The position numbers and the translations under genes are program-made. From positions 62,001 to 126,000 of the forward strand of contig CALHGK010000004.1 of NCBI GenBank assembly GCA_938030095.1: DNA of 64,000 bases, in the 5' to 3' direction. The first letter of the stretch is position 1. Each line of letters opens with the position of its first letter. The notes beneath the pieces were generated by a model, which was not told where the DNA came from, made no database searches, and worked only from the letters and a program-made list of their open reading frames with translations. The DNA comes from an uncultured Candidatus Saccharibacteria bacterium. GTDB taxonomy: Bacteria > Patescibacteriota > Saccharimonadia > Saccharimonadales > Saccharimonadaceae. This document shows, piece by piece, positions 1 through 9,600 of the stretch.

Positions 1-174
1 GATAATTACGAATGCCAAAAATGCCATGTCTCGCGCCAGGATGAGAAGCACCTCTTGCTCGAAGTTGACCATATTGTGCCAGTGTCGAAAGGTGGTATCA
101 CGACTGAGCAAAATTTGCGAGCACTCTGTTGGCGCTGCAATCGGGCTAAGGGTGATAAATTAGAGGTAGTCTAG
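1..174 (+). CDS. HNH endonuclease, C-terminal part (5' truncated)
   Basis: The frame is open from the first base to TAG at 172-174 and gives 57 residues. It contains a CxxC pair near the edge (residues 5 and 8), then the core V-D-H-I-V-P-V-S-K-G-G, then L-C-W-R-C-N-R-A-K-G at the end. This is the classic HNH pattern with two flanking CxxC zinc knuckles (DHxxPxSxGG, then N, then CxxCN). The family cuts DNA and occurs as restriction, homing or repair nucleases. The N-terminal part, which would show the context, lies outside the window. The fold assignment is firm; the biological role is unknown. Confidence 0.85.
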   Translation, partial: DNYECQKCHVSRQDEKHLLLEVDHIVPVSKGGITTEQNLRALCWRCNRAKGDKLEVV

Positions 175-260
175 TATCGGTATTGATTCTGCACTTACTC
201 TTACATTTTTCTGATGCATCTCATTCATTGATATATAGCGATTCCAGGCACCGAATGTGG

Positions 261-276
261 TACAATATATCCATAA
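261..276 (+). promoter_or_regulatory. gatC promoter, -10 TACAAT close to the ATG
   Basis: TACAAT lies at 261-266 and the gatC ATG at 276, with no Shine-Dalgarno sequence between them. Initiation 6-7 nt after the -10 box would leave at most about 3 nt of leader. No clear -35 is seen. Confidence 0.55.
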
Positions 277-569
277 TGAGTAATATTACCACTGAAGATG
301 TGCAGCACCTTGCACAGTTAAGTTCGATTAGTCTTGGCAGTTCAGCCGACGTTGCCGCGCTGCGCCAAAACCTCGAGGATATCCTGCACTACATCGAGCA
401 GCTATCCACCCTCGACACGACCGGTGTTGAGCCAACCTACCAAGTAACTGGCCTGACCAATGTATGGCGGCCCGACACAATAGATGCCAGTGACGTATCG
501 CGCGAGCAGCTATTGGGGCTAGCGGTCGAGCAAGCAGATAATTGCGTAAAAGTACCGAAGGTGTTGTGA
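276..569 (+). CDS. gatC: Asp/Glu-tRNA amidotransferase subunit C
   Basis: A 97-residue GatC, the small clamp subunit that stabilises GatA against GatB in the amidotransferase converting Glu-tRNA(Gln) and/or Asp-tRNA(Asn) to the amidated form. The protein starts MSNITTEDVQHLAQLSSI, and the alternating D-V-x-x-L-A-x-L-S pattern with a C-terminal N-C-V-K-V-P-K-V-L tail is typical of the family. The frame is open upstream to 183, but the start at 276 matches family length and sits just downstream of a TACAAT -10 box. It is separated from gatA by one base, so the two are co-transcribed and probably translationally coupled. Confidence 0.92.
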   Translation: MSNITTEDVQHLAQLSSISLGSSADVAALRQNLEDILHYIEQLSTLDTTGVEPTYQVTGLTNVWRPDTIDASDVSREQLLGLAVEQADNCVKVPKVL

Positions 570-570
570 T

Positions 571-1980
571 ATGAATATTGCGGAGAGAGTTGCTCAGATC
601 AAACAAGGTCAGACATCGGCCACCGCTCAGGTGCAAGCGGCGTTGCAGCGGGCGCGAGATGCTAAGGAATACCATGCTCTGCTGAGCCTGACAGAAGAGC
701 GGGCATTGCAGCGGGCACAAGAAATTGATGAGGCGCTGGCTCGGGGCGAGGACGTTGGGGTGCTGACTGGCGTGCCGTTTGTCGTTAAGGATAATTATCT
801 TGCGTATGGTGCACCAAGTACGGCAGCCAGCAAGATGCTTGAGAACTTTGATGCGCCTCTCCAGGCAACAGTGGTAGATAAGCTTGAAGCAGCTGGGGCG
901 ATCTGCATTGGCAAGAGTAACCTCGATGCCTTTGCGCATGGCGGGAGCACAGAGAACTCATACTTTGGCGCTACACACAACGCCGTCGACAAGACGAAGG
1001 TCGCTGGTGGCAGTAGTGGTGGTTCGGCCGTAGTGACGGCGCTCGACATTGTGCCATTTGCCCTCGGGACAGATACGGGAGGCTCGATTCGTCAGCCTGC
1101 CAGTTTTAATGGAGTGTATGGTATCAAGCCAACCTACGGCACAGCGAGCCGCTATGGTGTCGTGGCAATGGCCTCGAGCACTGATACGATGGGCTGCTTT
1201 GCGCGCAGTGCCGAGGATGTTGCTGTGGTAATGAGCGTCATGGCTGGCCAAGATCCGAAGGATATGACGACGCTGCCCGACTTTTTCGCACCTACGACAG
1301 AGGCACCGCAACAGTTGAAAATCGGTATTATTAACGAAGCAATGGGCGATGGTGTTGATGCGGAGGTGCGTCAGGCGGTCAACCAGTATGCCGATACGCT
1401 GCGATCGCGCGGGCATATGGTCGAGACGGTCAGTATGCCAATGCTCCAGCACGCTCTTGCTATCTACTACATTGTTGTACCAGCTGAGATCTCAAGCAAC
1501 CTGGCGCGCTACGATGGTGTACGCTATGGCCATCGCGCTGAGGGAGTTAAGACACTGGCCGAGCTTTATGGTCGGAGCCGCGACGAAGGCTTTATGCCAG
1601 AGAACAAGCGGCGCATTATGATTGGGAGTTATGTCCTGAGTAGTGGGTACTTCGATGCGTACTATCTGCAGGCGCAAAAGGCGCGGACATTGCTCATCAA
1701 CGAATTCAACACCCTGTTTGGGCAATACGACATGCTTCTTTTGCCGACAGCACCAACTCCTGCCTTTGGTCTTGGTGAAAACAGCGATGACCCACTCAAG
1801 ATGTATCTCGCCGATATCATGACGGTACCAGCCAGTCTGGCGGGGCTACCAGCACTGAATGTACCGGCTGGAGTGAGTCAGGCGGGCTTGCCAATCGGTG
1901 CGCAGTTGATCGGCCCCATGCAGAGTGATGCGACGATGCTTGCCCTGGCAGCTCAAGCCGCTGCAGAAAGGAGCGCCTAA
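571..1980 (+). CDS. gatA: Asp/Glu-tRNA amidotransferase subunit A
   Basis: A 469-residue amidase-signature protein that releases ammonia from glutamine (or asparagine) for the transamidation carried out on GatB. The Ser-cisSer-Lys triad is intact: Lys73 in P-F-V-V-K-D-N, cis-Ser148 in A-G-G-S-S-G-G-S-A, and nucleophile Ser172 in T-D-T-G-G-S-I-R-Q-P. The 24-residue spacing between the two serines is the same as I recall for characterised GatA proteins. The length is slightly below the usual 480-490. It follows gatC by one base, and its TAA overlaps the ATG of the next gene, so the operon is tightly coupled. Confidence 0.95.
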   Translation: MNIAERVAQIKQGQTSATAQVQAALQRARDAKEYHALLSLTEERALQRAQEIDEALARGEDVGVLTGVPFVVKDNYLAYGAPSTAASKMLENFDAPLQATVVDKLEAAGAICIGKSNLDAFAHGGSTENSYFGATHNAVDKTKVAGGSSGGSAVVTALDIVPFALGTDTGGSIRQPASFNGVYGIKPTYGTASRYGVVAMASSTDTMGCFARSAEDVAVVMSVMAGQDPKDMTTLPDFFAPTTEAPQQLKIGIINEAMGDGVDAEVRQAVNQYADTLRSRGHMVETVSMPMLQHALAIYYIVVPAEISSNLARYDGVRYGHRAEGVKTLAELYGRSRDEGFMPENKRRIMIGSYVLSSGYFDAYYLQAQKARTLLINEFNTLFGQYDMLLLPTAPTPAFGLGENSDDPLKMYLADIMTVPASLAGLPALNVPAGVSQAGLPIGAQLIGPMQSDATMLALAAQAAAERSA

Positions 1981-2399
1981 TGTCTGGTGGTGTGACAATC
2001 CTTCTCGTGGGTATTATTATCATTGCTGCGATCTTGGCTGCTGTTGTTGCGCTGACGCGTCAGGGTGGCAAAGTACTCAATACCGAAAAATACCAAGCAC
2101 GCTGGCTTGCCATTGAGAATAGCCTCGACAAATCCAACATTGGCACGTATCAGCTAGCTATCTTCGAGGCAGATAAGTTACTCGATCTTGCCCTGCGCGA
2201 GCGTGGCTTTGCTGGTGATACAATGGGCGAGCGCATGAAGTCGGCCCGCGAACAATGGAGCAATAGCAACCATGTATGGGGTGCTCACAAGGTGCGTAAC
2301 AAGCTGGCGCATGAGGCTAATGTGCGGCTCTCGCGCGAGATTGCCTTGCGGGCATTAGCCGCGTATAAACAGGGGTTAAAGGATTTGGGAGCGATATAA
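1980..2399 (+). CDS. Membrane-anchored protein inserted in the gat operon
   Basis: A 139-residue protein that I cannot assign to a named family. Residues 5-27 form one hydrophobic segment (I-L-L-V-G-I-I-I-I-A-A-I-L-A-A-V-V-A-L). The rest is a soluble, mostly helical domain with the pattern W-G-A-H-K-V-R-N-K-L-A-H-E. That RNxLAH-type motif, together with helices rich in Leu and Glu, resembles HEPN-like four-helix domains, but this is only a similarity of pattern. Its ATG overlaps the gatA stop and it ends 2 nt before gatB, so it is translated as part of the amidotransferase operon. A role in that complex, or in bringing it to the membrane, is inference only. Confidence 0.8.
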   Translation: MSGGVTILLVGIIIIAAILAAVVALTRQGGKVLNTEKYQARWLAIENSLDKSNIGTYQLAIFEADKLLDLALRERGFAGDTMGERMKSAREQWSNSNHVWGAHKVRNKLAHEANVRLSREIALRALAAYKQGLKDLGAI

Positions 2400-2401
2400 T
2401 T

Positions 2402-3913
2402 ATGGCAGTTTCTCACGATGTTTTGCAAAAATATGAAGTGACGATTGGTATCGAATGCCACGTCCAGCTGGCAACCGACACGAAACTCTTTAGTCCAGCC
2501 GATAATGACGCCCGCGATGCCGAGCCCAATAGCAAAGTCCACCCAATCGATTTCGGTCTGCCTGGTATGTTGCCAGTGCTAAATCGCCACGCGGTTGATC
2601 TTGCGATTCGGGCTGGCAAGGCACTCAATGCACCCATCGCTCGTGTTTCGCGTTTCGATCGTAAGCATTATTTTTATCCAGATCTACCGAAAGGCTACCA
2701 GACGAGCCAGATGTATCAGCCGATTATCTTGGCGGGCTATGTCGATGTGCCACTTGATGATGGTAGCACCACGCGCGTCCGGATCGACCATGCTCACATG
2801 GAGGAAGATGCTGGCAAGTTAACACATCACGATGGTTACTCATTGGTCGATCTCAACCGGGCGGGTACACCACTGATCGAGATCGTCTCGCAGCCCGATA
2901 TTCACTCGGCAGCAGAAGCCCGCGCCTACGCAGCAGAGCTCCATAAGCTCATGACCTATGCTGGCGTCACGCATGGTGATCTTTACCATGGTAATATGCG
3001 CTTTGATGTTAATATCTCGATCGCGCCAAAGGGCTCAGATCAGCTTGGGACGCGTGCTGAAGTGAAAAATCTCAACAGCTTCCGCAGTGTAGAAAAGGCA
3101 GTGGAGTATGAATTTGCCCGTCAGGCAGATCTGCTTGAGCGAGGTGAGCGCGTCGTGCAGGAGACCCGTGGTTGGAGCGACGACAAAGGTATCACGACGA
3201 GCCAGCGCAGCAAAGAAGATGCACAGGACTATCGCTACATGCCCGACCCAGACATTCCACCAATTGTCCTAACGGACGAAGAGATTGCTCGTGTCCAGCA
3301 GGATGTGCCGACGATGCCAGGTGAGTACCGTGCGCAGTGGCAGAGCCTTGCGCTGGATAGCTCGGTGGTTAATACAGTGCTCAGTCATCAGCCACTGGCT
3401 ATTTTACTCAGTGATATCTATCCGCTCGAGCATAATGCTGCGTCGATTTTGCAATGGCTTGGCGTCGATGAGTCAGTGTATCAGCGACTTGTCAAGCGGA
3501 TATTTAATTGGTTTGCCTCCACGCCAGAAGAGTTGATGGATATGAGTAAGGTTGAGTCGGGTTTTGTTGGGCCGCGGCGACTCTTGCTGCTCTCGCAATT
3601 GGTGGAGGACAACAAAGTCAGCTCGACTGGTGCGAAGGAGCTCTTTCTCGACCTCTTTGACGAGCAATATACTGGTACGATGCCTGAGGCAATTGCTGAG
3701 GCAAAGAACTTGCTCCAGGTGTCGGACGAAGGGGCAATTGGCGCAATTGTCGATGAGGTGATGAATGACCCAGCCAGTGCAGCGTCCATTGCCGATATCA
3801 AGGCCGGCAAGGATAAGGCAATTGGCTACCTCGTTGGGCAAGTTATGAAGCGCTCCCGCGGCAAAGCCAACCCAGCTCTGGCGCAGAAACTGATTCGTGA
3901 GAGGCTGAAGTAA
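2402..3913 (+). CDS. gatB: Asp/Glu-tRNA amidotransferase subunit B
   Basis: A 503-residue GatB, the subunit that binds misacylated tRNA, activates the carboxyl group with ATP and transfers ammonia to it. The N-terminal catalytic domain shows the family hallmarks G-I-E-C-H-V-Q-L, K-H-Y-F-Y-P-D-L-P-K-G-Y-Q and D-L-N-R-A-G-T-P-L-I-E-I. The C-terminal 120 residues form the YqeY-like tRNA-binding tail, ending in R-G-K-A-N-P-A-L. The length is normal and nothing essential is missing. It is the last gene of the operon. The presence of gatCAB suggests that this cell makes Gln-tRNA and/or Asn-tRNA indirectly. Confidence 0.96.
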   Translation: MAVSHDVLQKYEVTIGIECHVQLATDTKLFSPADNDARDAEPNSKVHPIDFGLPGMLPVLNRHAVDLAIRAGKALNAPIARVSRFDRKHYFYPDLPKGYQTSQMYQPIILAGYVDVPLDDGSTTRVRIDHAHMEEDAGKLTHHDGYSLVDLNRAGTPLIEIVSQPDIHSAAEARAYAAELHKLMTYAGVTHGDLYHGNMRFDVNISIAPKGSDQLGTRAEVKNLNSFRSVEKAVEYEFARQADLLERGERVVQETRGWSDDKGITTSQRSKEDAQDYRYMPDPDIPPIVLTDEEIARVQQDVPTMPGEYRAQWQSLALDSSVVNTVLSHQPLAILLSDIYPLEHNAASILQWLGVDESVYQRLVKRIFNWFASTPEELMDMSKVESGFVGPRRLLLLSQLVEDNKVSSTGAKELFLDLFDEQYTGTMPEAIAEAKNLLQVSDEGAIGAIVDEVMNDPASAASIADIKAGKDKAIGYLVGQVMKRSRGKANPALAQKLIRERLK

Positions 3914-4047
3914 TGAATCCGTGGCGTCGGATTGGTGACCAGGCTGATTTTATGGCAAATTTGGTAAAATAACAGATACAGAGAGCCTATTCTTGGCATA
4001 TGAGCAACTAAAGGATATCTAAAGGATATCCAGAGAGGTGAGTAGTA

Positions 4048-4617
4048 ATGAAGACATTTACCCGCAGTGAGCCAACAACAGTGACGCCAGTAGGTGAGCG
4101 GTTTAAGCAGTCAGTGGTCGTGAAGCATTTTCAGACGGATGACGGCTTGACGCATGAGTTCACAACATTTTTTGCTGAGGATAGTTGTGCTGCGCCAGTG
4201 ATTGCTCTCACACCGGAGGGCAAGGTAGTAATGGTGTATCAGTTTCGAGCAGGACCTGAGGCGTGGCTGTATGACTTCCCGAGTGGAGCTGCCTTGCCCG
4301 GCGAAGACCCAGAAGCAGCAGCGCGACGTGAATTAGCAGAGGAGACAGGGTATGTTCCGGGTGTGATGCACTACTTGGGGGACTGCCACGAGAATGGCTA
4401 CATTAATGGCAAAAGCCCGGTTTTTCTTGCGACCGATTGCACATATGATCCACAGGTAAAGCAGCTCGACCAGACCGAACGCGACCAGGGAGTTCAGACG
4501 CGTCTCGTCTCGATTGATGAATTGTTTACAATTGCTAAGAATGGCGAGCTTTGCCTTGCAGGGCCGTTTGCCTTAGCATTTGAGTATCTAAATAACCGAC
4601 GACAGGAGGAATCATAA
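4048..4617 (+). CDS. NUDIX hydrolase, ADP-ribose pyrophosphatase-like
   Basis: A 189-residue protein with a complete Nudix box: G-x5-E-x7-R-E-L-x-E-E-x-G-Y, read as G-A-A-L-P-G-E followed by R-R-E-L-A-E-E-T-G-Y. The family hydrolyses nucleoside diphosphates linked to another moiety; the segment before the box (V-M-V-Y-Q-F-R and D-F-P-S-G) resembles ADP-ribose or ADP-sugar pyrophosphatases. The start follows a GAGAGGTGA Shine-Dalgarno sequence. It overlaps galU by one base (TAATG), so the two are probably co-expressed and linked to nucleotide-sugar metabolism. The exact substrate cannot be read from the sequence. Confidence 0.88.
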   Translation: MKTFTRSEPTTVTPVGERFKQSVVVKHFQTDDGLTHEFTTFFAEDSCAAPVIALTPEGKVVMVYQFRAGPEAWLYDFPSGAALPGEDPEAAARRELAEETGYVPGVMHYLGDCHENGYINGKSPVFLATDCTYDPQVKQLDQTERDQGVQTRLVSIDELFTIAKNGELCLAGPFALAFEYLNNRRQEES

Positions 4618-5522
4618 TGAAACGACCAACAAAAGCAATCATCGCCGCCGCGGGTTTTGGCACGCGGTTCTTACCTCAGACCAAGGCTATGCCTAAGGAG
4701 ATGATGCCGCTGATTGATAAGCCAATCATCCAGTATGTGGTGGAGGAGCTCGTCCAGGCGGGGATCCGCGACATTATCATCGTGGGGAGTGCCAATAAGC
4801 GTGCGATCGAAGACCACTTTGATGTGCCAAATGAGGATCTGCTAGCTAACCTCCGGGCTGGTGGGCCGAAGAAGCAGCCATTGATCGATACCGTCAAGCA
4901 GCTCTCGGAGATGGCAAACTTTATCTACATCCGCCAAAAAGGCCCATACGGCAACGCGACGCCGCTGGCCTGCGCAGCACACCTCATCAACCGTGATGAG
5001 CCCGTCATCTATACCTTTGCCGACGACTTCATTGCTGCTAGCCCAAGCCGCTTTCAGCAGATGATCGCTGCATCGCAAGAGCTCGATGGGGCAGTGTTGT
5101 CGTGTAAAAAGATCGTCGATGATGCTGAGTTTGATCGCTACGGCGTTGTGGCTGGCCAGCAGCTGTCAGACGGTGTTATTAAGATGAGCAACATTGTTGA
5201 AAAGCCAGGCAAGGCCAATGCACCATCTGACCTCGCCAGTGTCAGTAGCTATATTTTGCCTGGCGAATTCTTTAGCTATCTCGAGCATGCGAAGGAGCAT
5301 TTTGATGGGCATGGCGAGTTTACCGTCCAGCCTATTATGCAGCGAATGATTGATGACAACCACGCGTTCTTTGGTGTGGAAATCACTAACGGTACATATT
5401 ATGACACTGGTGATAAGCTAGAGTACCTCAAGACCGTTGTGGATTTTGGCCTCAAGGACCCCGTGCTTGGCCCAGAGTTTGCAAAATACCTACGGGCCCG
5501 CTATACTGATACTCAGGCATAG
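4617..5522 (+). CDS. galU: UTP-glucose-1-phosphate uridylyltransferase
   Basis: A 301-residue nucleotidyltransferase making UDP-glucose from UTP and glucose-1-phosphate for cell-surface polysaccharide. The N-terminus has the nucleotide-binding signature G-F-G-T-R-F-L-P-Q-T-K followed by K-E-M-M-P-L-I-D-K-P, typical of GalU. Other hallmarks are F-A-D-D-F-I (metal-binding), V-E-K-P and N-G-T-Y-Y-D-T-G-D-K. A strong AGGAGG Shine-Dalgarno lies inside the end of the NUDIX gene. Length is normal for GalU. A related sugar-nucleotide specificity is possible but less likely. Confidence 0.92.
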   Translation: MKRPTKAIIAAAGFGTRFLPQTKAMPKEMMPLIDKPIIQYVVEELVQAGIRDIIIVGSANKRAIEDHFDVPNEDLLANLRAGGPKKQPLIDTVKQLSEMANFIYIRQKGPYGNATPLACAAHLINRDEPVIYTFADDFIAASPSRFQQMIAASQELDGAVLSCKKIVDDAEFDRYGVVAGQQLSDGVIKMSNIVEKPGKANAPSDLASVSSYILPGEFFSYLEHAKEHFDGHGEFTVQPIMQRMIDDNHAFFGVEITNGTYYDTGDKLEYLKTVVDFGLKDPVLGPEFAKYLRARYTDTQA

Positions 5523-5554
5523 TATATATGCTACTAACATAAAGGAGATACCGC

Positions 5555-5809
5555 ATGGAGTGGGCTCAGATATTAGTTATCATGTTATCGGTATTGCTGG
5601 CGCTGCTGCTGGTGCTTGCGATTGTCTTGACGGTTATATTGATTCGTATTACTAAGCGGATTAGTGCAGTGGCAGAATTAGCTGAGCGCGTGGCAACCAA
5701 CCTCGAGACAACAACTGATAATATCACCCGATTTACTTCGCCATTTTGGCTGGCTAAGACGGCTATGTCTTCGATCAAAAAATTGTTTATTACCAAACGT
5801 AATCGATAA
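5555..5809 (+). CDS. Small single-pass membrane protein
   Basis: An 84-residue protein with one long hydrophobic helix (residues about 6-32, nearly all Leu, Ile, Val and Ala), then an amphipathic helix A-E-L-A-E-R-V-A-T-N-L-E and a basic tail. It follows AAAGGAG at a normal distance. It lies between galU and a YtxH-like gene and has the size and architecture of the DUF948-like small proteins often found beside YtxH. I would not assign a function. Confidence 0.75.
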   Translation: MEWAQILVIMLSVLLALLLVLAIVLTVILIRITKRISAVAELAERVATNLETTTDNITRFTSPFWLAKTAMSSIKKLFITKRNR

Positions 5810-5823
5810 AGGAGAATATAAGA

Positions 5824-6102
5824 ATGTCGAAAGGTAAATTTGTCCTTGGTGCAGTCCTCGGTGCTGCTGCTGGCGTGGTAGCTGGTCTATTGACAGCACC
5901 AAAGTCGGGTAAAGAAACACGAACCGACCTCAAGAAAAAAGCGCATGAGCTCAAGCAAGACGCCGCTACAAAGGGTGACGAATTGCGCGCTAAGGGCGAG
6001 AAGGTGTACTATGAAGCACGTGATGCTGCTCGCGACCTGCATAGCCGCGGTGACCGTGCCCTGCGCAGTGCTCGCGACGAGTTTGCTAAGGGCAAAAAGT
6101 AG
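5824..6102 (+). CDS. YtxH-domain small protein
   Basis: A 92-residue protein. Residues 5-24 are a glycine/alanine-rich hydrophobic helix (V-L-G-A-V-L-G-A-A-A-G-V-V-A-G-L-L) followed by T-A-P-K-S-G-K-E-T-R, the hallmark of the YtxH family. The remainder is a highly charged helix rich in Lys, Glu, Asp and Ala, similar to stress-related or LEA-like helices. The family is associated with general stress and the envelope, but its molecular role is not established. AAAGGAGAATATAAG gives a good ribosome binding site. It is co-oriented with the preceding small membrane protein 15 nt away. Confidence 0.85.
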   Translation: MSKGKFVLGAVLGAAAGVVAGLLTAPKSGKETRTDLKKKAHELKQDAATKGDELRAKGEKVYYEARDAARDLHSRGDRALRSARDEFAKGKK

Positions 6103-6117
6103 CTTGTAGGCCACAAA

Positions 6118-6162
6118 GGGTACGGCGAGTATCCTCCTAAGAGGAGCAAGCTCGCCGCACCC
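6118..6162 (+). repeat. Imperfect inverted repeat between two small envelope genes
   Basis: Bases 6118-6129 (GGGTACGGCGAG) pair with 6151-6162 (CTCGCCGCACCC), with one mismatch. A second short stem (TCCTCCT with AGGAG) fills most of the loop. There is no T-run afterwards, so it is not a canonical terminator. It may be an mRNA stability or attenuation structure before the next gene. Confidence 0.6.
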
Positions 6163-6173
6163 TCGCAATTATT

Positions 6174-6524
6174 ATGACAAAGCAATCATCTCAATCACAG
6201 CGCTCATCAGATGTGCTGGCTACACCTAAGGAGCATGGTCATTCTGGGCCAGTTGCTAAGCTTGCGCAGCAGGTCAAACAAACCAACGAGACTGATGCAC
6301 GCAAGGCTGTCCTCGAGGATTTATTTTACGATTTTCATCGAAGCCGCGCAGAGGTCTACAAAATGAACTTCATCCGCGGGATATTTTTTGGCCTTGGAAG
6401 CGTGCTTGGCGGGACGATTCTTGTGGCGCTGTTCGTCTGGCTTCTTAACGCTATTGGCCTCTTGGTGCCAGGCCTGGCCGACTTCATTGATAGTGTTATT
6501 AAGGTGATGAACGCGCGGCACTGA
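6174..6524 (+). CDS. DUF5665-type membrane protein
   Basis: A 116-residue protein. The first 45 residues are polar and low in complexity; then comes L-E-D-L-F-Y-D-F-H-R-S-R, the segment M-N-F-I-R-G-I-F-F-G-L-G-S-V-L-G-G-T and one hydrophobic helix of about 25 residues (about 68-95). This is the pattern of the DUF5665 family, common in CPR bacteria and of unknown function. No convincing Shine-Dalgarno precedes the ATG at 6174; a structured inverted repeat lies directly upstream. It follows the YtxH-like gene and may belong to the same transcript. Confidence 0.75.
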   Translation: MTKQSSQSQRSSDVLATPKEHGHSGPVAKLAQQVKQTNETDARKAVLEDLFYDFHRSRAEVYKMNFIRGIFFGLGSVLGGTILVALFVWLLNAIGLLVPGLADFIDSVIKVMNARH

Positions 6525-6534
6525 TATGCTATAC

Positions 6535-6556
6535 GGGGGCAAAGCCCCCCATTTAT
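6535..6556 (+). terminator. Hairpin terminator after the small envelope gene cluster
   Basis: GGGGGC (6535-6540), loop AAA, GCCCCC (6544-6549), then CATTTATT. The stem is strong and the tail is T-rich but interrupted. Confidence 0.6.
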
Positions 6557-6684
6557 TCTGCAGTAGATCATTGCACTCCACTAGATGGAGTGATGAACGA
6601 CTGGCACACGCAACGTGAGGGTAGTTGAGTTTATTTTTGCTAATCACAACGATGGAGGGTTGGCCTTATCACTTGTTCATTTGC

Positions 6685-6699
6685 TATACTAAAGAGGTA
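6685..6699 (+). promoter_or_regulatory. dnaE promoter, leaderless type
   Basis: TATACT at 6685-6690 and ATG at 6699, an 8-nt gap with no room for a Shine-Dalgarno (the A/G-rich AAAGAGG lies inside the gap, too close to the ATG and at the expected start site). Confidence 0.6.
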
Positions 6700-9600
6700 T
6701 GACTTCTCACTCATCAGCTTTGCAACCGTCAGATTTTGTTCACCTGCACAACCACACCCATCATTCGCTGCTTGATGGCTTGACGAAGATTGGTGATCTT
6801 GTTAGTACTGTTAAAGACTATGGTATGACGGCAGCGGCTATTACTGACCACGGGACGATGAGTGGGGTGCTTGACTATTACAAGACAGCCAAGGCGGCGG
6901 GCATCAAGCCAATTCTTGGCATTGAAGCGTACGTTGCCGCTCGATCGCGCTTCGACCGTGACCCTGCCAAAGATAAGATGCGCTACCACCTGACCATCAT
7001 TGCGATGAATAATCAGGGGTATCACAACCTGATGCGGCTGAGTACGAAGGCAAACCTAGAGGGGATGTACTATAAGCCGCGGATTGACCACGACCTCCTC
7101 GAGGAGCTCAATGAAGGGCTGATCGTCCTAAGCGGCTGCGCAAGTGGTGAGATTGGCGAGGCACTGCGCTATGACGACTATGCCAAGGCAGTTGAGATTG
7201 CTCAGTGGTATAAGCGTGTCTTTGGCGATCGCTACTACCTGGAATTGCAAGACCATGGTCACCCCGAGTCTAATACGCACTGGGATGTGCAGGCGAAGAT
7301 TAACGAAGGCTTGCGTCGTATGGCTGAGGAGCTGGACATTCCTCTGGTGGTGACGTGCGATGGCCACTATTTGACGCACGACTTCCAGGATGCGCATGAG
7401 ATATTGCTTTGCGTGGGGACGGGTTCATTCTTGAGTGACGAAAAGCGGATGAGCCTGAAAGATTTCGAGCTCCATTTGACCGACCCGCGTGACATTATTG
7501 CTCGGTGGGGCAGCGAGCTGCCTGAGGCAATTACCAATACCAAACAGATTGCCGACCGCTGCACTGTTGATATCGAGCTGGGTAAGATCCTCATCCCAAA
7601 GTACCCATTGCCTGAGGGTGAGACGAGTGAGCATAGCTACCTGCACAAGCTGGTGTATCGTGGCCTAGCCCAGCGCTACAATGGTGCAAAACCCGAAGAT
7701 ACTGCTGATCAGCTCCCCGAGCAGATCATCCCCACCTTGGCCGATAGCGTGCGTGAGCGAGCCGAGATGGAGCTAGGCGTCATGGCAAGCATGGGGTATG
7801 AGGGGTATTTCCTCATCGTGCAGGATTTCATCAACTGGGGTAAGAGCCAAGGGATTGTCTTTGGGCCAGGCCGGGGTAGTGCCGCAGGGTCGATCATTGC
7901 CTATGCGCTTAATATCACTGATCTTGACCCGCTCAAGTACGGTCTACTCTTTGAGCGGTTTCTGAACCCCGATCGCATTAGCATGCCCGATATCGATGTT
8001 GACATCCAGGATACGCGGCGCGATGAGGTAATCGACTACTGTGCAAATAAATATGGTCACGACCACGTCAGTAATATTGTCACCTTTGGTAAGATGGCGG
8101 CCCGGGCGGCGGTGCGTGATGTCGCACGTGTGTTGGAGGTGCCGTATGCTGAAAGTGACCGCCTAGCTAAGATGGTACCACCACCTGCCCAGGGGCGGCA
8201 CATTCCGCTGGCAATTAGCACGAAGGAAGATCCTGACCTTAAGCACGAATACGAGACGAACCCAACTGCTAAGCAAGTTTTTGATTATGCCATTCAGTTA
8301 GAGGGGACAATTCGCAGCCATGGGGTGCACGCGTGTGGTGTGGTGATTGCGCCCGACGAGCTTGTCAAATATATCCCGCTTGAGCAGGCGCAGAAAGGCG
8401 TCGTGGCAACGCAATTTCCAATGGGTGAGGTTGAGGACCTTGGCTTGCTCAAGATGGACTTCCTTGGCCTATCGAACTTATCGATTATTAACAATGCGAT
8501 GCGGATCATCCGCAAAGTCTATGGTGATACGATCGACCTCTCCACGCTACCACTTGATGACGAAGCAACGTACAAGCTCTTTCAGCGGGGCGACACAACA
8601 GGGGTATTCCAGCTTGAGTCGGCTGGGATGAAGCGTTATTTGCGCGCCCTCAAGCCGTCGCACTTTGAGGATATCATCGCAATGGTGGCGCTGTATCGGC
8701 CAGGGCCGATGCAGTTTATCGATAGTTTTATCCGGCGCAAGCACGGCGAGGAGGAAATCACCTACCTTCATCCGGGGATGAAGAGCTCACTTGAGAACAC
8801 CTATGGTATCTTGGTCTATCAAGAGCAGTTTATGCAGATCTCCAAAGAGTGGTGCGGCTTTACTGGTGGGCAGGCCGACACCCTACGTAAGGCCGTTGGT
8901 AAGAAAAAGATCGACCTGATGAAGAAGGTCAAGCCGGAGTTTGTCGAAGGAGCAGTGAAGGTCGGTGGAGCGACGCGTGAGATGGCCGAGACGTTTTGGA
9001 CGCAGCTGGAGGAGTTTGCCAACTACTGCTTTAACAAAAGCCACGCGGCGTGCTACGGGCTCATCGCCTACTGGACGGCATATCTCAAGGCGCACTACCC
9101 CGATGCCTTTATGGCAGCCTTGATGACGAGTGACCACGATGACGTCGACCGACTGGCCATCGAGATCACCGAGTGCAAGCATATGGGTCTAACGGTGCTT
9201 AACCCTGATGTGAATGAATCGTACGAGGAATTTGCTGTGGTACCGGGCAAGAAGCAGATCCGCTTTGGTATGGCGGCAGTGAAGGGTGTTGGCGTGGGAG
9301 CGGTGGAAGAGATCGTCAAGATGCGCGACCGCGATGGGAAGTTTGCTACGGTGGAAGATTTTGCTAAGCGTGTTTCGACGAGCAAGTGCAACAAACGGGT
9401 CTGGGAGTCGCTCATTAAGTCGGGCGGCTTTGATGCGCTGGGCGATCGCTCCGACCTCCTCTTTAATCTTGAGAACGTCCTTGCTTTTGCTAGCAAATTA
9501 CAGAAGGAAGCACTGAGCGGCCAAACCGATCTCTTTGGTAGCCTCGCCGACAGCTCGACCGAGGTTATGCCGTCAATTGAGCTTAAGCCAGCACCCGTCA

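Noticed and set aside
328..939. Long minus-strand frame across gatC/gatA
   Set aside because: It is a shadow of the GC-skewed coding strand; it has no family features and lies over a certain gene. The same applies to the 381-codon frame at 58403-59548 opposite rpoB.
4009..4031. Tandem AAAGGATATCT repeat as a possible operator
   Set aside because: Only two short copies with no symmetry; too little to call a site.
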